From an uncultured Lachnospiraceae bacterium (GTDB lineage Bacteria; Bacillota_A; Clostridia; Lachnospirales; Lachnospiraceae): a stretch of DNA of 10,125 nucleotides. Below, piece by piece: positions 1 to 5,310 of the stretch (positions within the stretch are counted from its first letter, which is position 1; every line of letters starts with the position of its first letter). The notes under the pieces were generated by a model that saw only the letters and a list, made by a program, of their open reading frames with translations, was not told the origin of the DNA and did no database searches. The translations under genes were made by a program, and so were the position numbers. Where the stretch lies: NCBI GenBank assembly GCA_947177885.1, contig CAMWWF010000080.1:1-10125 (forward strand), in the 5' to 3' direction.

Positions 1-678
1 GAGTACCATATCATCCACTTTCGGGTAGTCCGTATTCAGTATCTCGCTTATGATCTTAAGCAGGAGGCGCTCTTCGTAGATCATCGTTACCTCCCACTTC
101 TCCTTATTGCTCCCGCAATACAGGAAACGACAGCAGATCATTTTCCCGAAATCTTCGCCGGCATAATGCTCACTGACCATCTTTGCCTTTACATGAAACA
201 TCTCCTGGGCGAGCTGCAGGATCGTTGTTTCCAGAGCATTCTTTTCTTCCTCATGCGGAAGGTCTTTCCATTTATTTCTCACCTTTCCCACAATGGCCTG
301 ATCCTCCATCTGTGTATGGGAGATCATCCATCCGATACAGACGCCGAGAAAATGCCGGACGGATTCCACGGAATAACTGTTCTGCTCCAGTTCTTCTTCC
401 AGCGCCGGCAGCGTTATAAGCCGAAAGCTGTCATGAAGGCGCTTATGTATGTCATACTGCTCATATTGGATAGAGCGCATATAAGCCTCTTCGTGCTCGA
501 AATGCTCTCTGGTATGGTGTTTGATATACTTTACACCCTCCCGGCATACCCACTCGGTTTTGTCTTCATTTTCACTGAGTTTGAGCAGCTTATTCATCCT
601 TGAAAAAAGCTCCTTATGCTCTTTATCAATAAAATCCACACCTATCTTATAACTGTCTTTCCATACTACCTGATTCAT
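1..678 (-). CDS. Bacteriohemerythrin with C-terminal CheX-like extension (3' end outside the window)
   Basis: The start codon is at 678, preceded by a purine-rich GGAAGGGG stretch; 226 residues are visible and no stop is reached before base 1. Residues 1-130 match the bacteriohemerythrin (TIGR02481-type) four-helix bundle, which binds O2 reversibly at a di-iron centre. All seven expected iron ligands can be placed: H21 (in DKEHKELF), H59 and E63 (HFEHEE), H78 and H82 (HKRLH), H121 and D126 (HTQMED). After a charged linker (about residues 132-165), the segment from about residue 168 (FGKMI, then VTMIYEERLLLKIISEIL) looks like the start of a CheX/CheC-type chemotaxis phosphatase fold, but the diagnostic E-x3-N motif would lie beyond the edge. 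No signal peptide or membrane segment is visible, so it should be cytoplasmic. A role in oxygen or iron sensing linked to motility is inference. The hemerythrin call is firm; the C-terminal call is tentative. Confidence 0.9.
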   Translation of the reverse strand, partial: MNQVVWKDSYKIGVDFIDKEHKELFSRMNKLLKLSENEDKTEWVCREGVKYIKHHTREHFEHEEAYMRSIQYEQYDIHKRLHDSFRLITLPALEEELEQNSYSVESVRHFLGVCIGWMISHTQMEDQAIVGKVRNKWKDLPHEEEKNALETTILQLAQEMFHVKAKMVSEHYAGEDFGKMICCRFLYCGSNKEKWEVTMIYEERLLLKIISEILNTDYPKVDDMVL

Positions 679-908
679 CCCGCTACCCCTTCCCTGTACT
701 CTTTTATGGGCAAAATACCGAAACTCTCTGGTCTGTCAGACTTGTTTCATCATGATGCAGTCAGAGACAACTCTGCCCGAGCAGGCTCGGCACATACTTC
801 TTTGTCCGCCTGACCCTGTCCATTTCAGACAGTGACCCGAAAAACCATCTGTTTCCCGGGTCTGTTTTGCTTATCAGGTGAACAGAGATATCTCTGCCCT
901 TTTCATAT
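679..908 (-). other. Hairpin-rich 5' leader of the hemerythrin gene, no gene seen
   Basis: This stretch lies between a candidate promoter and the hemerythrin start and holds no convincing gene. It has an unusual run of short inverted repeats: 731-741 (GTCTG-T-CAGAC), 748-757 (CATCATGATG), 762-775 (CAGAG-ACAA-CTCTG), 777-790 (CCGAGC-AG-GCTCGG), 816-832 (CTGTC, 7-nt loop, GACAG), 834-862 (GACCCG/CGGGTC) and 883-896 (CAGAGATATCTCTG). It may be a structured leader RNA. I could not match it to a riboswitch class I know; in particular the conserved core of the c-di-GMP-I (GEMM) riboswitch is not visible. Confidence 0.35.
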
Positions 909-938
909 ATTGTATCACAAAATCCATACTCTTGCCTA
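909..938 (-). promoter_or_regulatory. Candidate extended -10 promoter for the hemerythrin gene
   Basis: On the minus strand there is TGATACAAT, an extended -10 (hexamer at 909-914), with TAGGCA at 933-938, which matches 4 of 6 consensus -35 bases at an 18-bp spacing. The start site would be near 902, giving a leader of about 220 nt. The -35 is weak, so this rests mainly on the extended -10. Confidence 0.45.
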
Positions 939-998
939 TCCATAACTTTAATCTTTCCACAATATTTTTGGAAATTTTTCGAACGCTCCGCCTCCGCG

Positions 999-1030
999 CA
1001 AAAATGCAGGTCCGCAGACCTGCATTTTTG
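999..1030 (-). terminator. Rho-independent terminator after the DUF4097 gene
   Basis: A perfect 14-bp inverted repeat, 999-1012 with 1017-1030, has a 4-nt loop and starts only 3 nt past the DUF4097 stop. The outer part of the stem is A-rich on one side and T-rich on the other, so the transcript ends GACCUGCAUUUUUG, giving a U run within the 3' arm. Because the structure is symmetric it could also act on the plus strand. It closes the padR operon. Confidence 0.85.
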
Positions 1031-1033
1031 TAC

Positions 1034-2035
1034 TCATCTTGTGAACCGAACCGACACATTTCCCACGGCACAGTCCACATCTATGGTCTTATCCGCGCCG
1101 TTGTCCACATATTTACCACTGGAAAAACCGCCGCTGGCGGAGCTGCCAAGGGTTACATTTCCCATTGCCTTGGAGAGTTCATAATTGAAATCCCGCATGC
1201 TCCCTTCCAGTGTCAGGGATACATTTCCCATGGAACACTCCACGTTCGCGTTTCCGTTCAGGGTTCCCGCTGCCACAAATTCTCCCATTCCGATCTCCAC
1301 ATCCAATTTACCCATGACCGCTCTCTGAATCTCCACCTGACCCAGTCCCACGGAAACCTCCAGCTCTCCCGTCTGCAGGTCATCCAGACAGATCTGGCCC
1401 GCTCCTACCGACAGCGAAACCTCCCCGGCATACAGGCTGTCAAACTCTAACCGCCCTGCTCCCACTTCAATCTCCGCATCGTTAAAATACGTGCCCTCCG
1501 GAACATACAGAATGATCCGGCATCCGTTCAATTCATCCCACTTTTTAACCGACGCGGTGGACCGGATATAAAGCGTGCCGTCCTCCACATAGCTCTGCAG
1601 CTTTCCCGCATACCGCGCTTCCAGATAGAAATCGTTGTCCGGGGACGGTTCCGTGGTGAAACTGCAGGCGCCCACCTCAAGTTCCAGATCACGGATATTG
1701 TTTCCCAGGCTGAATTTCTCCACATTGCCTTTCAGAATATTGTAATGGCTGTTAAATCCGATGTCTTCCTCTATGATCTCATCGATCTGATCAAGTTCCT
1801 CCAGGATTTCCATATCATCCATCCAGCCCAGAATATCCGTATCATTTAGATAGATTCCCCATCCCCGGCCTGTGAAAGGGGTCAGATTCATGTGGACACG
1901 TCCCCCCGTAACGCTTTCCACCACATTCTCTATGGTGGTTCTGCCTCTTATGGAGCTTGCCACCGTGGCAAGCACAAAGCCGATCACGAACAGCACAAGC
2001 GCTGTGCTCGCACATATTTTCATAAATTTTTTCAT
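1034..2035 (-). CDS. DUF4097 family beta-repeat protein with N-terminal membrane anchor
   Basis: This 333-residue protein has a hydrophobic N-terminal segment (about residues 6-27) that looks like an uncleaved anchor or signal, then an acidic linker, then about eight copies of a roughly 20-residue beta repeat to the C-terminus. The repeats share a VGAG/MGN-type turn: EVGACSF, EVGAGRL, SVGAGQI, SVGLGQV, EIGMGEF, CSMGNVS, AMGNVTL, AVGNVSV. This is the DUF4097 pattern, predicted to form a beta-solenoid. The biochemical role of the family is not established; relatives sit with PadR and DUF1700 genes and in envelope-stress operons. The start is set at Met-AAA (2035) because the AAGGAGG site lies 7 nt upstream of it; an in-frame ATG two codons earlier (2041) would be only 1 nt from the site. 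It is the last gene of the operon and is followed at once by a terminator. Confidence 0.9.
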   Translation of the reverse strand: MKKFMKICASTALVLFVIGFVLATVASSIRGRTTIENVVESVTGGRVHMNLTPFTGRGWGIYLNDTDILGWMDDMEILEELDQIDEIIEEDIGFNSHYNILKGNVEKFSLGNNIRDLELEVGACSFTTEPSPDNDFYLEARYAGKLQSYVEDGTLYIRSTASVKKWDELNGCRIILYVPEGTYFNDAEIEVGAGRLEFDSLYAGEVSLSVGAGQICLDDLQTGELEVSVGLGQVEIQRAVMGKLDVEIGMGEFVAAGTLNGNANVECSMGNVSLTLEGSMRDFNYELSKAMGNVTLGSSASGGFSSGKYVDNGADKTIDVDCAVGNVSVRFTR

Positions 2036-2042
2036 ATCCATA

Positions 2043-2049
2043 CCTCCTT
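2043..2049 (-). promoter_or_regulatory. Ribosome binding site that decides the DUF4097 start
   Basis: AAGGAGG on the minus strand is 7 nt from the ATG at 2035 but only 1 nt from the in-frame ATG at 2041, so the downstream ATG is preferred. Confidence 0.85.
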
Positions 2050-2103
2050 GTGTGCTTCAAAGAGGGGTATTTACACACCCTCCTGCACATACCGATCCAT
2101 ATT

Positions 2104-2119
2104 TGAAAGTTTACTTTCA
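2104..2119. repeat. Inverted repeat in the DUF1700-DUF4097 gap
   Basis: TGAAAGT-TT-ACTTTCA has perfect 7-bp arms around a 2-bp centre. It lies in the 146-bp gap between the second and third operon genes. It could be an operator or part of a leader structure; there is no U run that would make it a terminator. I see no convincing promoter beside it. Confidence 0.4.
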
Positions 2120-2131
2120 CACTTTCCGTCA

Positions 2132-2145
2132 TGCCGTCAACGGTT
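2132..2145. repeat. Degenerate copy of the GCCGT-NN-ACGGC palindrome
   Basis: TGCCGTCAACGGTT resembles the two longer palindromes in the padR leader (cores TGCCGTATACGGCA and TGCCGTAAACGGCA). It falls in the only other gene-free gap of the same operon, which suggests a shared site for a regulator or a shared RNA element. Confidence 0.35.
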
Positions 2146-2181
2146 TTCGGGGACTTTGGCATTTCTGCCCCTTTCCCGATC

Positions 2182-2829
2182 TCAGCGCTTTCCGTTGCAC
2201 AGTCTGCATATCCCCTTGAAGACCGCCGGCGTGACAATGCCGGCCATGGCCACGGTCAGCATCAAGAACAGAAGACTCAGCGCGCCGCACACAAGCCCGC
2301 CGCCCAGCAGGGCCACTCCCACCAGGGGATCCGCCCACATACACATGATCCCCGTGACAAGCAGCACCAGCAATACCACAAACAAAACCACCGCCGTAAT
2401 GCCAAAACCGAAGATCAAAGCAAACCATCCGATAATGACCCCTGCCAGAGTCCCCAATAATCCTCCTGCGATTCCCAGCGCCGCCGGGGAGAGCAGTATT
2501 GCTCCGATGATGATCAGGACCAGCGCCCATGTGGGCATGCTTTCCTTTTTCGGCGGCTCCTGCTGCGCGCTGGTGGCAGTCTGCTGATACTGGATCACCG
2601 CCCTGTTCTGAGGCCTCTGGTATCCCGCATCACCTGCTCCATTGATGTCTCTCTTGATATTTTCCGCCACCTTCGCCGGATTTCCCAGGGCCTCAATGAC
2701 TGCCTGCTCATTTTCCGCTCCCGCGTCATTAAAATATTCCGTATAATATTGCAACGCCTCCTCGCGCTCCGCGGGAGAAATATTTTGAAGCAGACTTTCC
2801 AACTGTTTCATAAAATCGATTCTGTTCAT
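2182..2829 (-). CDS. DUF1700 (HAAS-type) membrane protein
   Basis: The protein has 215 residues. Residues 1-63 form the soluble helical DUF1700/HAAS domain, with the typical pattern FMKQLESLL, then EREEALQYYTEYF, then EALGNPAKVAENI. A Gln/Ala/Pro-rich linker (about 64-97) leads into four strongly hydrophobic stretches (about 100-121, 123-142, 143-165 and 168-198) ending in a short basic tail. In this family the soluble domain is encoded next to PadR regulators, and a role in membrane-linked sensing or in controlling the neighbouring DUF4097 protein is inferred from that linkage, not shown. The ATG overlaps the padR stop in an ATGA, so translation is probably coupled; the purine-rich stretch upstream (GGAAGGGAG) is further away than usual, which fits coupling. 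Confidence 0.92.
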   Translation of the reverse strand: MNRIDFMKQLESLLQNISPAEREEALQYYTEYFNDAGAENEQAVIEALGNPAKVAENIKRDINGAGDAGYQRPQNRAVIQYQQTATSAQQEPPKKESMPTWALVLIIIGAILLSPAALGIAGGLLGTLAGVIIGWFALIFGFGITAVVLFVVLLVLLVTGIMCMWADPLVGVALLGGGLVCGALSLLFLMLTVAMAGIVTPAVFKGICRLCNGKR

Positions 2830-3197
2830 AGTTTGTTCCCACTCCCTTCCGGGTTATCCTTTCCCTCATTTGAAATGACATCTGTTCTGCCTTCGAACAG
2901 ACCTGTGATCTTATCTGAATACCTGCGCCATTCGCTCTCGTAGAGCCTGAGCTGTGCCCAGCCTCTGCTAGTAACTTTATAATAACGCCTGTTTCTGCCG
3001 GCACACTCCATATCGTATACCTCCAGACATTCGTCCTTTTGCAGCCTTCTAAGCACCGGATATAGCGTGGACTCGGACAATTCAATGATCTGCCGCACAT
3101 CCTGTGTGATCTTATACCCGTAAGTCCCCTCCGGTTCTTTAGAGACAACTGCCAGCACAATGGCATCCAGAAGAGCCGAACCTGTGTTAAATACCAT
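2826..3197 (-). CDS. PadR family transcriptional regulator
   Basis: This 123-residue protein spans a complete PadR winged-helix domain (about residues 6-80): a hydrophobic first helix (LLDAIVLAVV), GYKITQDV, the recognition-helix region LSESTLYPVLRRLQKDECLEVY, then the wing GRNRRYYKVTSRG, followed by a short C-terminal helix for dimerisation. It lacks a long effector domain, as in the short PadR subfamily. The start at 3197 is chosen because AAGGAGA lies 6 nt upstream; longer in-frame versions up to 3275 would run through a 20-bp palindrome and have no ribosome site. PadR proteins usually repress their own operon, and the promoter upstream carries several palindromes that could be its operators. 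The gene overlaps DUF1700 by 4 bp. Confidence 0.95.
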   Translation of the reverse strand: MVFNTGSALLDAIVLAVVSKEPEGTYGYKITQDVRQIIELSESTLYPVLRRLQKDECLEVYDMECAGRNRRYYKVTSRGWAQLRLYESEWRRYSDKITGLFEGRTDVISNEGKDNPEGSGNKL

Positions 3198-3213
3198 GTT
3201 ATCTCTCCTTTTC

Positions 3214-3233
3214 AACTGCCGTATACGGCAGTT
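3214..3233. repeat. Perfect 20-bp palindrome just upstream of the padR ribosome site
   Basis: AACTGCCGTATACGGCAGTT is perfectly self-complementary and ends 4 nt from the padR AAGGAGA. As DNA it could be an operator; as RNA it would form an 8-bp hairpin beside the ribosome site. Confidence 0.6.
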
Positions 3234-3345
3234 TGCTCCGCATCCGCTCCATGATACCGTCTTCGCCGGAGCCATTTACAGCCGCAGAGGCCATACATCC
3301 ATAAATTCTCTGACATCATGTGAATGAATGCTGTTTTCCGATCCC

Positions 3346-3363
3346 ATTGCCGTAAACGGCAAT
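3346..3363. repeat. Second copy of the GCCGT palindrome in the padR leader
   Basis: ATTGCCGTAAACGGCAAT has 8-bp perfect arms around an AA centre and shares the GCCGTANACGGC core with the palindrome at 3214-3233. The bases that follow each copy also resemble each other (16 of 22 match from CGGCA onward), which suggests an old local duplication. Confidence 0.55.
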
Positions 3364-3460
3364 CTGTTCCGTCTCTGCACTTCCACACCCGCGATCCCAA
3401 AAGTGATGTATGATGCTTCGTGCGGAAACTGTTTGATACATTATTATAGCCGTATAATAA

Positions 3461-3473
3461 TATATGGCATATA
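3461..3473. promoter_or_regulatory. Operator-like palindrome A, downstream of the padR start site
   Basis: TATATGGCATATA is a 13-bp palindrome with a single unpaired centre at 3467. It falls at about +14 to +26 relative to the predicted start, where a bound repressor would block transcription. It differs from palindrome B only in the centre base. Confidence 0.55.
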
Positions 3474-3493
3474 ATATCTCAGCTGATGCTAAT

Positions 3494-3522
3494 ACTATAT
3501 GCCATATAATATTATGTGTCAA
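3494..3522 (-). promoter_or_regulatory. Strong sigma-A-type promoter of the padR operon
   Basis: On the minus strand, TTGACA (3517-3522) and TATAGT (3494-3499) are separated by exactly 17 bp. Transcription would begin near 3487, giving a leader of about 290 nt before the padR start. Its surroundings are very AT-rich and hold three palindromes. Confidence 0.8.
3496..3508. promoter_or_regulatory. Operator-like palindrome B, overlapping the -10
   Basis: TATATGCCATATA is a 13-bp palindrome with centre 3502. It covers most of the -10 hexamer and part of the spacer, and its centre is 35 bp from that of palindrome A. Confidence 0.6.
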
Positions 3523-3525
3523 TAT

Positions 3526-3540
3526 ATATTTGCCAAATAT
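3526..3540. promoter_or_regulatory. Operator-like palindrome C, upstream of the -35
   Basis: ATATTTGCCAAATAT is a 15-bp palindrome with an unpaired centre at 3533. It shares the AT-flanked TG-N-CA core of A and B and lies 31 bp from B, immediately upstream of the -35. Confidence 0.5.
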
Positions 3541-3569
3541 TTTCTAAAGAAATCCTAAAGGTGATAAGA

Positions 3570-3605
3570 AGAGCCATACTTCACATTGCTGTGAAGTATG
3601 GCTCT
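3570..3605 (-). terminator. Hairpin terminator after the GH13 gene
   Basis: A perfect 15-bp inverted repeat (3570-3584 with 3591-3605) encloses a 6-nt loop about 60 nt beyond the amylase stop. On the minus strand it is followed by TCTTATCACCTTT, so the U run is poor; it may work as a weak intrinsic terminator or a 3'-end stabiliser. The remaining DNA between it and palindrome C shows nothing else. Confidence 0.65.
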
Positions 3606-3664
3606 GTACCTGTGTATCAGATATGCAGAGAAATTCCGCCTGTGCCGGCTATGCCTGCATAGAC

Positions 3665-4978
3665 CTACCGCTCCATCTTCCAGAAATATGCGCTGTAAGC
3701 CGGGAGCCTGCTGCCGCCGCCGAAGTCGTGAGCAGCGCCGCTGATCAGGTCTACCGCCGTGCCGCAGCCCGCATCGAAATGAGCGTCAAAATCCTCTCCG
3801 TCCGCATTGATCGCCACCAGCACTCTCTCGTTATCGCTCTTTCTCTCGATGATACACTGCTTATTGGTAAGAAGAACCGAACGGAACGCACCGTAATTCA
3901 GCGCTTCCGAATGCTTCTTCGCCTCCGCCAGCCTGGAGATCCATTCGCCCAGATCATTCCACACAGGCTCTTCAAAGCAGGGACGGAGCGCGGGATCACC
4001 CTGGGACTTTTCACCCTTTGCTCCCCATTCGCTTCCATAGTAGACACAGGGAATACCCGGCATGCCGAACTGGAGCGCATAGATCAGGGGCAGATGCTTC
4101 TCATTGGTAAGAATGCTCGCCACCCTGGTCACATCATGGTTATCCACGAAGGATAACAGGTGCTTTCCTTTATAGAGCGTCCAGTTCTCCGGTCCGAACT
4201 GCCTCATCAGCGAATGCACGATCTCAAACATATTCATACTGTTAAAACTGCTGTACAATCCCTTATAGCACTCGTAGTTGGTAACGGAATGAAGCATGCT
4301 GTCATTCATTATGCGGTTATAGTCGCCATGCAGCATCTCTCCTATCAGCACAAAATCTTCCTTCAGGCCCTGGATAAAGCCTCTCAGCCTGCGCACAAAA
4401 TCCTCATCCAGACTGTATGCCACATCCAGCCGCAGACCGTCAATACCGAATTCATCCACCCAGAATTTCACACTTTCCAACAGATAGTTGATGACCGCCT
4501 CATTGCGCAGATTCAACTTCACCAGATCATAGTTGCCTTCCCAGCCCTCGTACCAGAGACCGTCATTATAATTGGAGTTTCCTCCGAAATCAATGCGGTA
4601 AAACCAGCCGGTATACTGGGAGCCTTCCCGGTTCTTCACCACATCCTGAAAAGGTCCGAAGCCTCTTCCCACATGATTGAACACACCGTCCAGCACAACC
4701 TTGATACCATTTTCATGAAGTTTTGCACATACTTCCCTGAAATCCTCATTTGTGCCGAGCCTGGTATCGATCATGCGATAATCCCTTGTGTTGTAACCAT
4801 GAGTATCTGACTCAAAAACAGGGGAAAAGTAGATCGCATCCATTCCCAGTTTCTTCATGTGAGGGATCCAGTCCAGCACCTTCAAGATCCGGTGCTCCAA
4901 TACACCGTCGTTCTCAAAAGGCGCTCCGCAGAATCCCAGGGGATAGATCTGATAAAAAACACTTTCGTATGCCCACAT
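3665..4978 (-). CDS. GH13 alpha-amylase family glycoside hydrolase, cytoplasmic
   Basis: This 437-residue enzyme begins directly with the catalytic barrel (YQIYPLGF at 9-16) and has no signal peptide, so it should act in the cytoplasm on imported malto-oligosaccharides or related alpha-glucans. The four GH13 regions are intact: region I DGVFNH (97-102); region II GLRLDVAY with nucleophile D185; region III LIGEML with acid/base E214; region IV FVDNHD with transition-state stabiliser D282. A C-terminal beta domain fills roughly the last 85 residues. There is no N-terminal starch-binding domain of the kind seen in neopullulanases and cyclomaltodextrinases; substrate specificity cannot be read from the sequence. 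The start at 4978 is chosen for the GAGAGGAG site 7 nt upstream; an in-frame ATG at 5002 has no such site. It appears to be transcribed alone, with a long upstream region and its own hairpin after the stop. Confidence 0.93.
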   Translation of the reverse strand: MWAYESVFYQIYPLGFCGAPFENDGVLEHRILKVLDWIPHMKKLGMDAIYFSPVFESDTHGYNTRDYRMIDTRLGTNEDFREVCAKLHENGIKVVLDGVFNHVGRGFGPFQDVVKNREGSQYTGWFYRIDFGGNSNYNDGLWYEGWEGNYDLVKLNLRNEAVINYLLESVKFWVDEFGIDGLRLDVAYSLDEDFVRRLRGFIQGLKEDFVLIGEMLHGDYNRIMNDSMLHSVTNYECYKGLYSSFNSMNMFEIVHSLMRQFGPENWTLYKGKHLLSFVDNHDVTRVASILTNEKHLPLIYALQFGMPGIPCVYYGSEWGAKGEKSQGDPALRPCFEEPVWNDLGEWISRLAEAKKHSEALNYGAFRSVLLTNKQCIIERKSDNERVLVAINADGEDFDAHFDAGCGTAVDLISGAAHDFGGGSRLPAYSAYFWKMER

Positions 4979-5072
4979 AACAGTTCTCCTCTCACGTTTC
5001 ATTTTTATTGTCAGGGGGCAGTTCTCTCATTGACCGGGTCAGTACCATAAGAGCATAACTGCAAGACCCCTT

Positions 5073-5151
5073 TGTGGATAAAATGGATATCTGTGTCATT
5101 TTTTTACAATTTTTTAAGAAAAAATCCACCAAATCCACAGAGTTATCCACA
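5073..5151. promoter_or_regulatory. DnaA-box cluster with AT-rich tract upstream of the GH13 gene
   Basis: Perfect consensus DnaA boxes (TTATCCACA) occur at 5143-5151 on the plus strand and 5073-5081 on the minus strand. Between them are a weaker box, AAATCCACA at 5131-5139, and an AT-rich tract (5096-5127) that includes an A/T-only hairpin, 5109-5125. The layout resembles a DnaA-controlled or DnaA-binding site. The rest of the gene-free stretch (4979-5310) holds a candidate promoter and no gene. Confidence 0.5.
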
Positions 5152-5165
5152 TTTACACCTCTGTC

Positions 5166-5174
5166 ATTTTACCA
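5166..5174 (-). promoter_or_regulatory. Candidate extended -10 element for the GH13 gene
   Basis: The minus strand reads TGGTAAAAT, an extended -10 without a good -35 (TGGAAC at 17 bp). Transcription would start near 5159, placing the DnaA boxes inside the leader. Confidence 0.35.
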
Positions 5175-5310
5175 CAATCCACGTGTCAGTTCCATAGTTT
5201 TCTTGTTTCTCATGTCTGGAAGCCCGTCAAACTCGTGGAAATCAATGCTTTTTCTTTACAGTCCGGCAGGGGGAGCATTGCACGCTTCTTTGGAATGCCT
5301 TAAGGAACAT

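Noticed and set aside
679..908. c-di-GMP-I or NiCo riboswitch in front of the hemerythrin gene
   Set aside because: The conserved core sequences of these classes are not present in the expected order.
761..943. 60-residue minus-strand reading frame upstream of the hemerythrin gene, with a possible GGAAAG site
   Set aside because: Its start lies upstream of the better promoter (TGATACAAT at 909-917), its sequence resembles no family I know, and it runs through the dense inverted repeats; a structured leader explains the region better.
878..1450. 190-residue plus-strand reading frame
   Set aside because: It is antisense to the DUF4097 gene and its terminator, with no ribosome site and no recognisable protein features.
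1842..2237. 131-residue minus-strand frame spanning the DUF1700-DUF4097 gap
   Set aside because: It overlaps both real genes in another frame, its sequence is rich in Cys, Arg and His without domain features, and the ribosome site there serves the DUF4097 gene.
3316..3522. Small minus-strand reading frames in the padR leader (also 3212-3400)
   Set aside because: They begin at or before the promoter or at poor start codons without ribosome sites, and their matching C-terminal peptides simply reflect the repeated palindrome.
5073..5151. Chromosomal replication origin
   Set aside because: Only two perfect DnaA boxes are present and no origin-associated genes flank the site; a DnaA-binding regulatory site is the more cautious call.
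5243..5280. Terminator after the helicase gene (CAATGCT/AGCATTG inverted repeat)
   Set aside because: The stem is only 7 bp with a 24-nt loop and no U run follows it on the minus strand.
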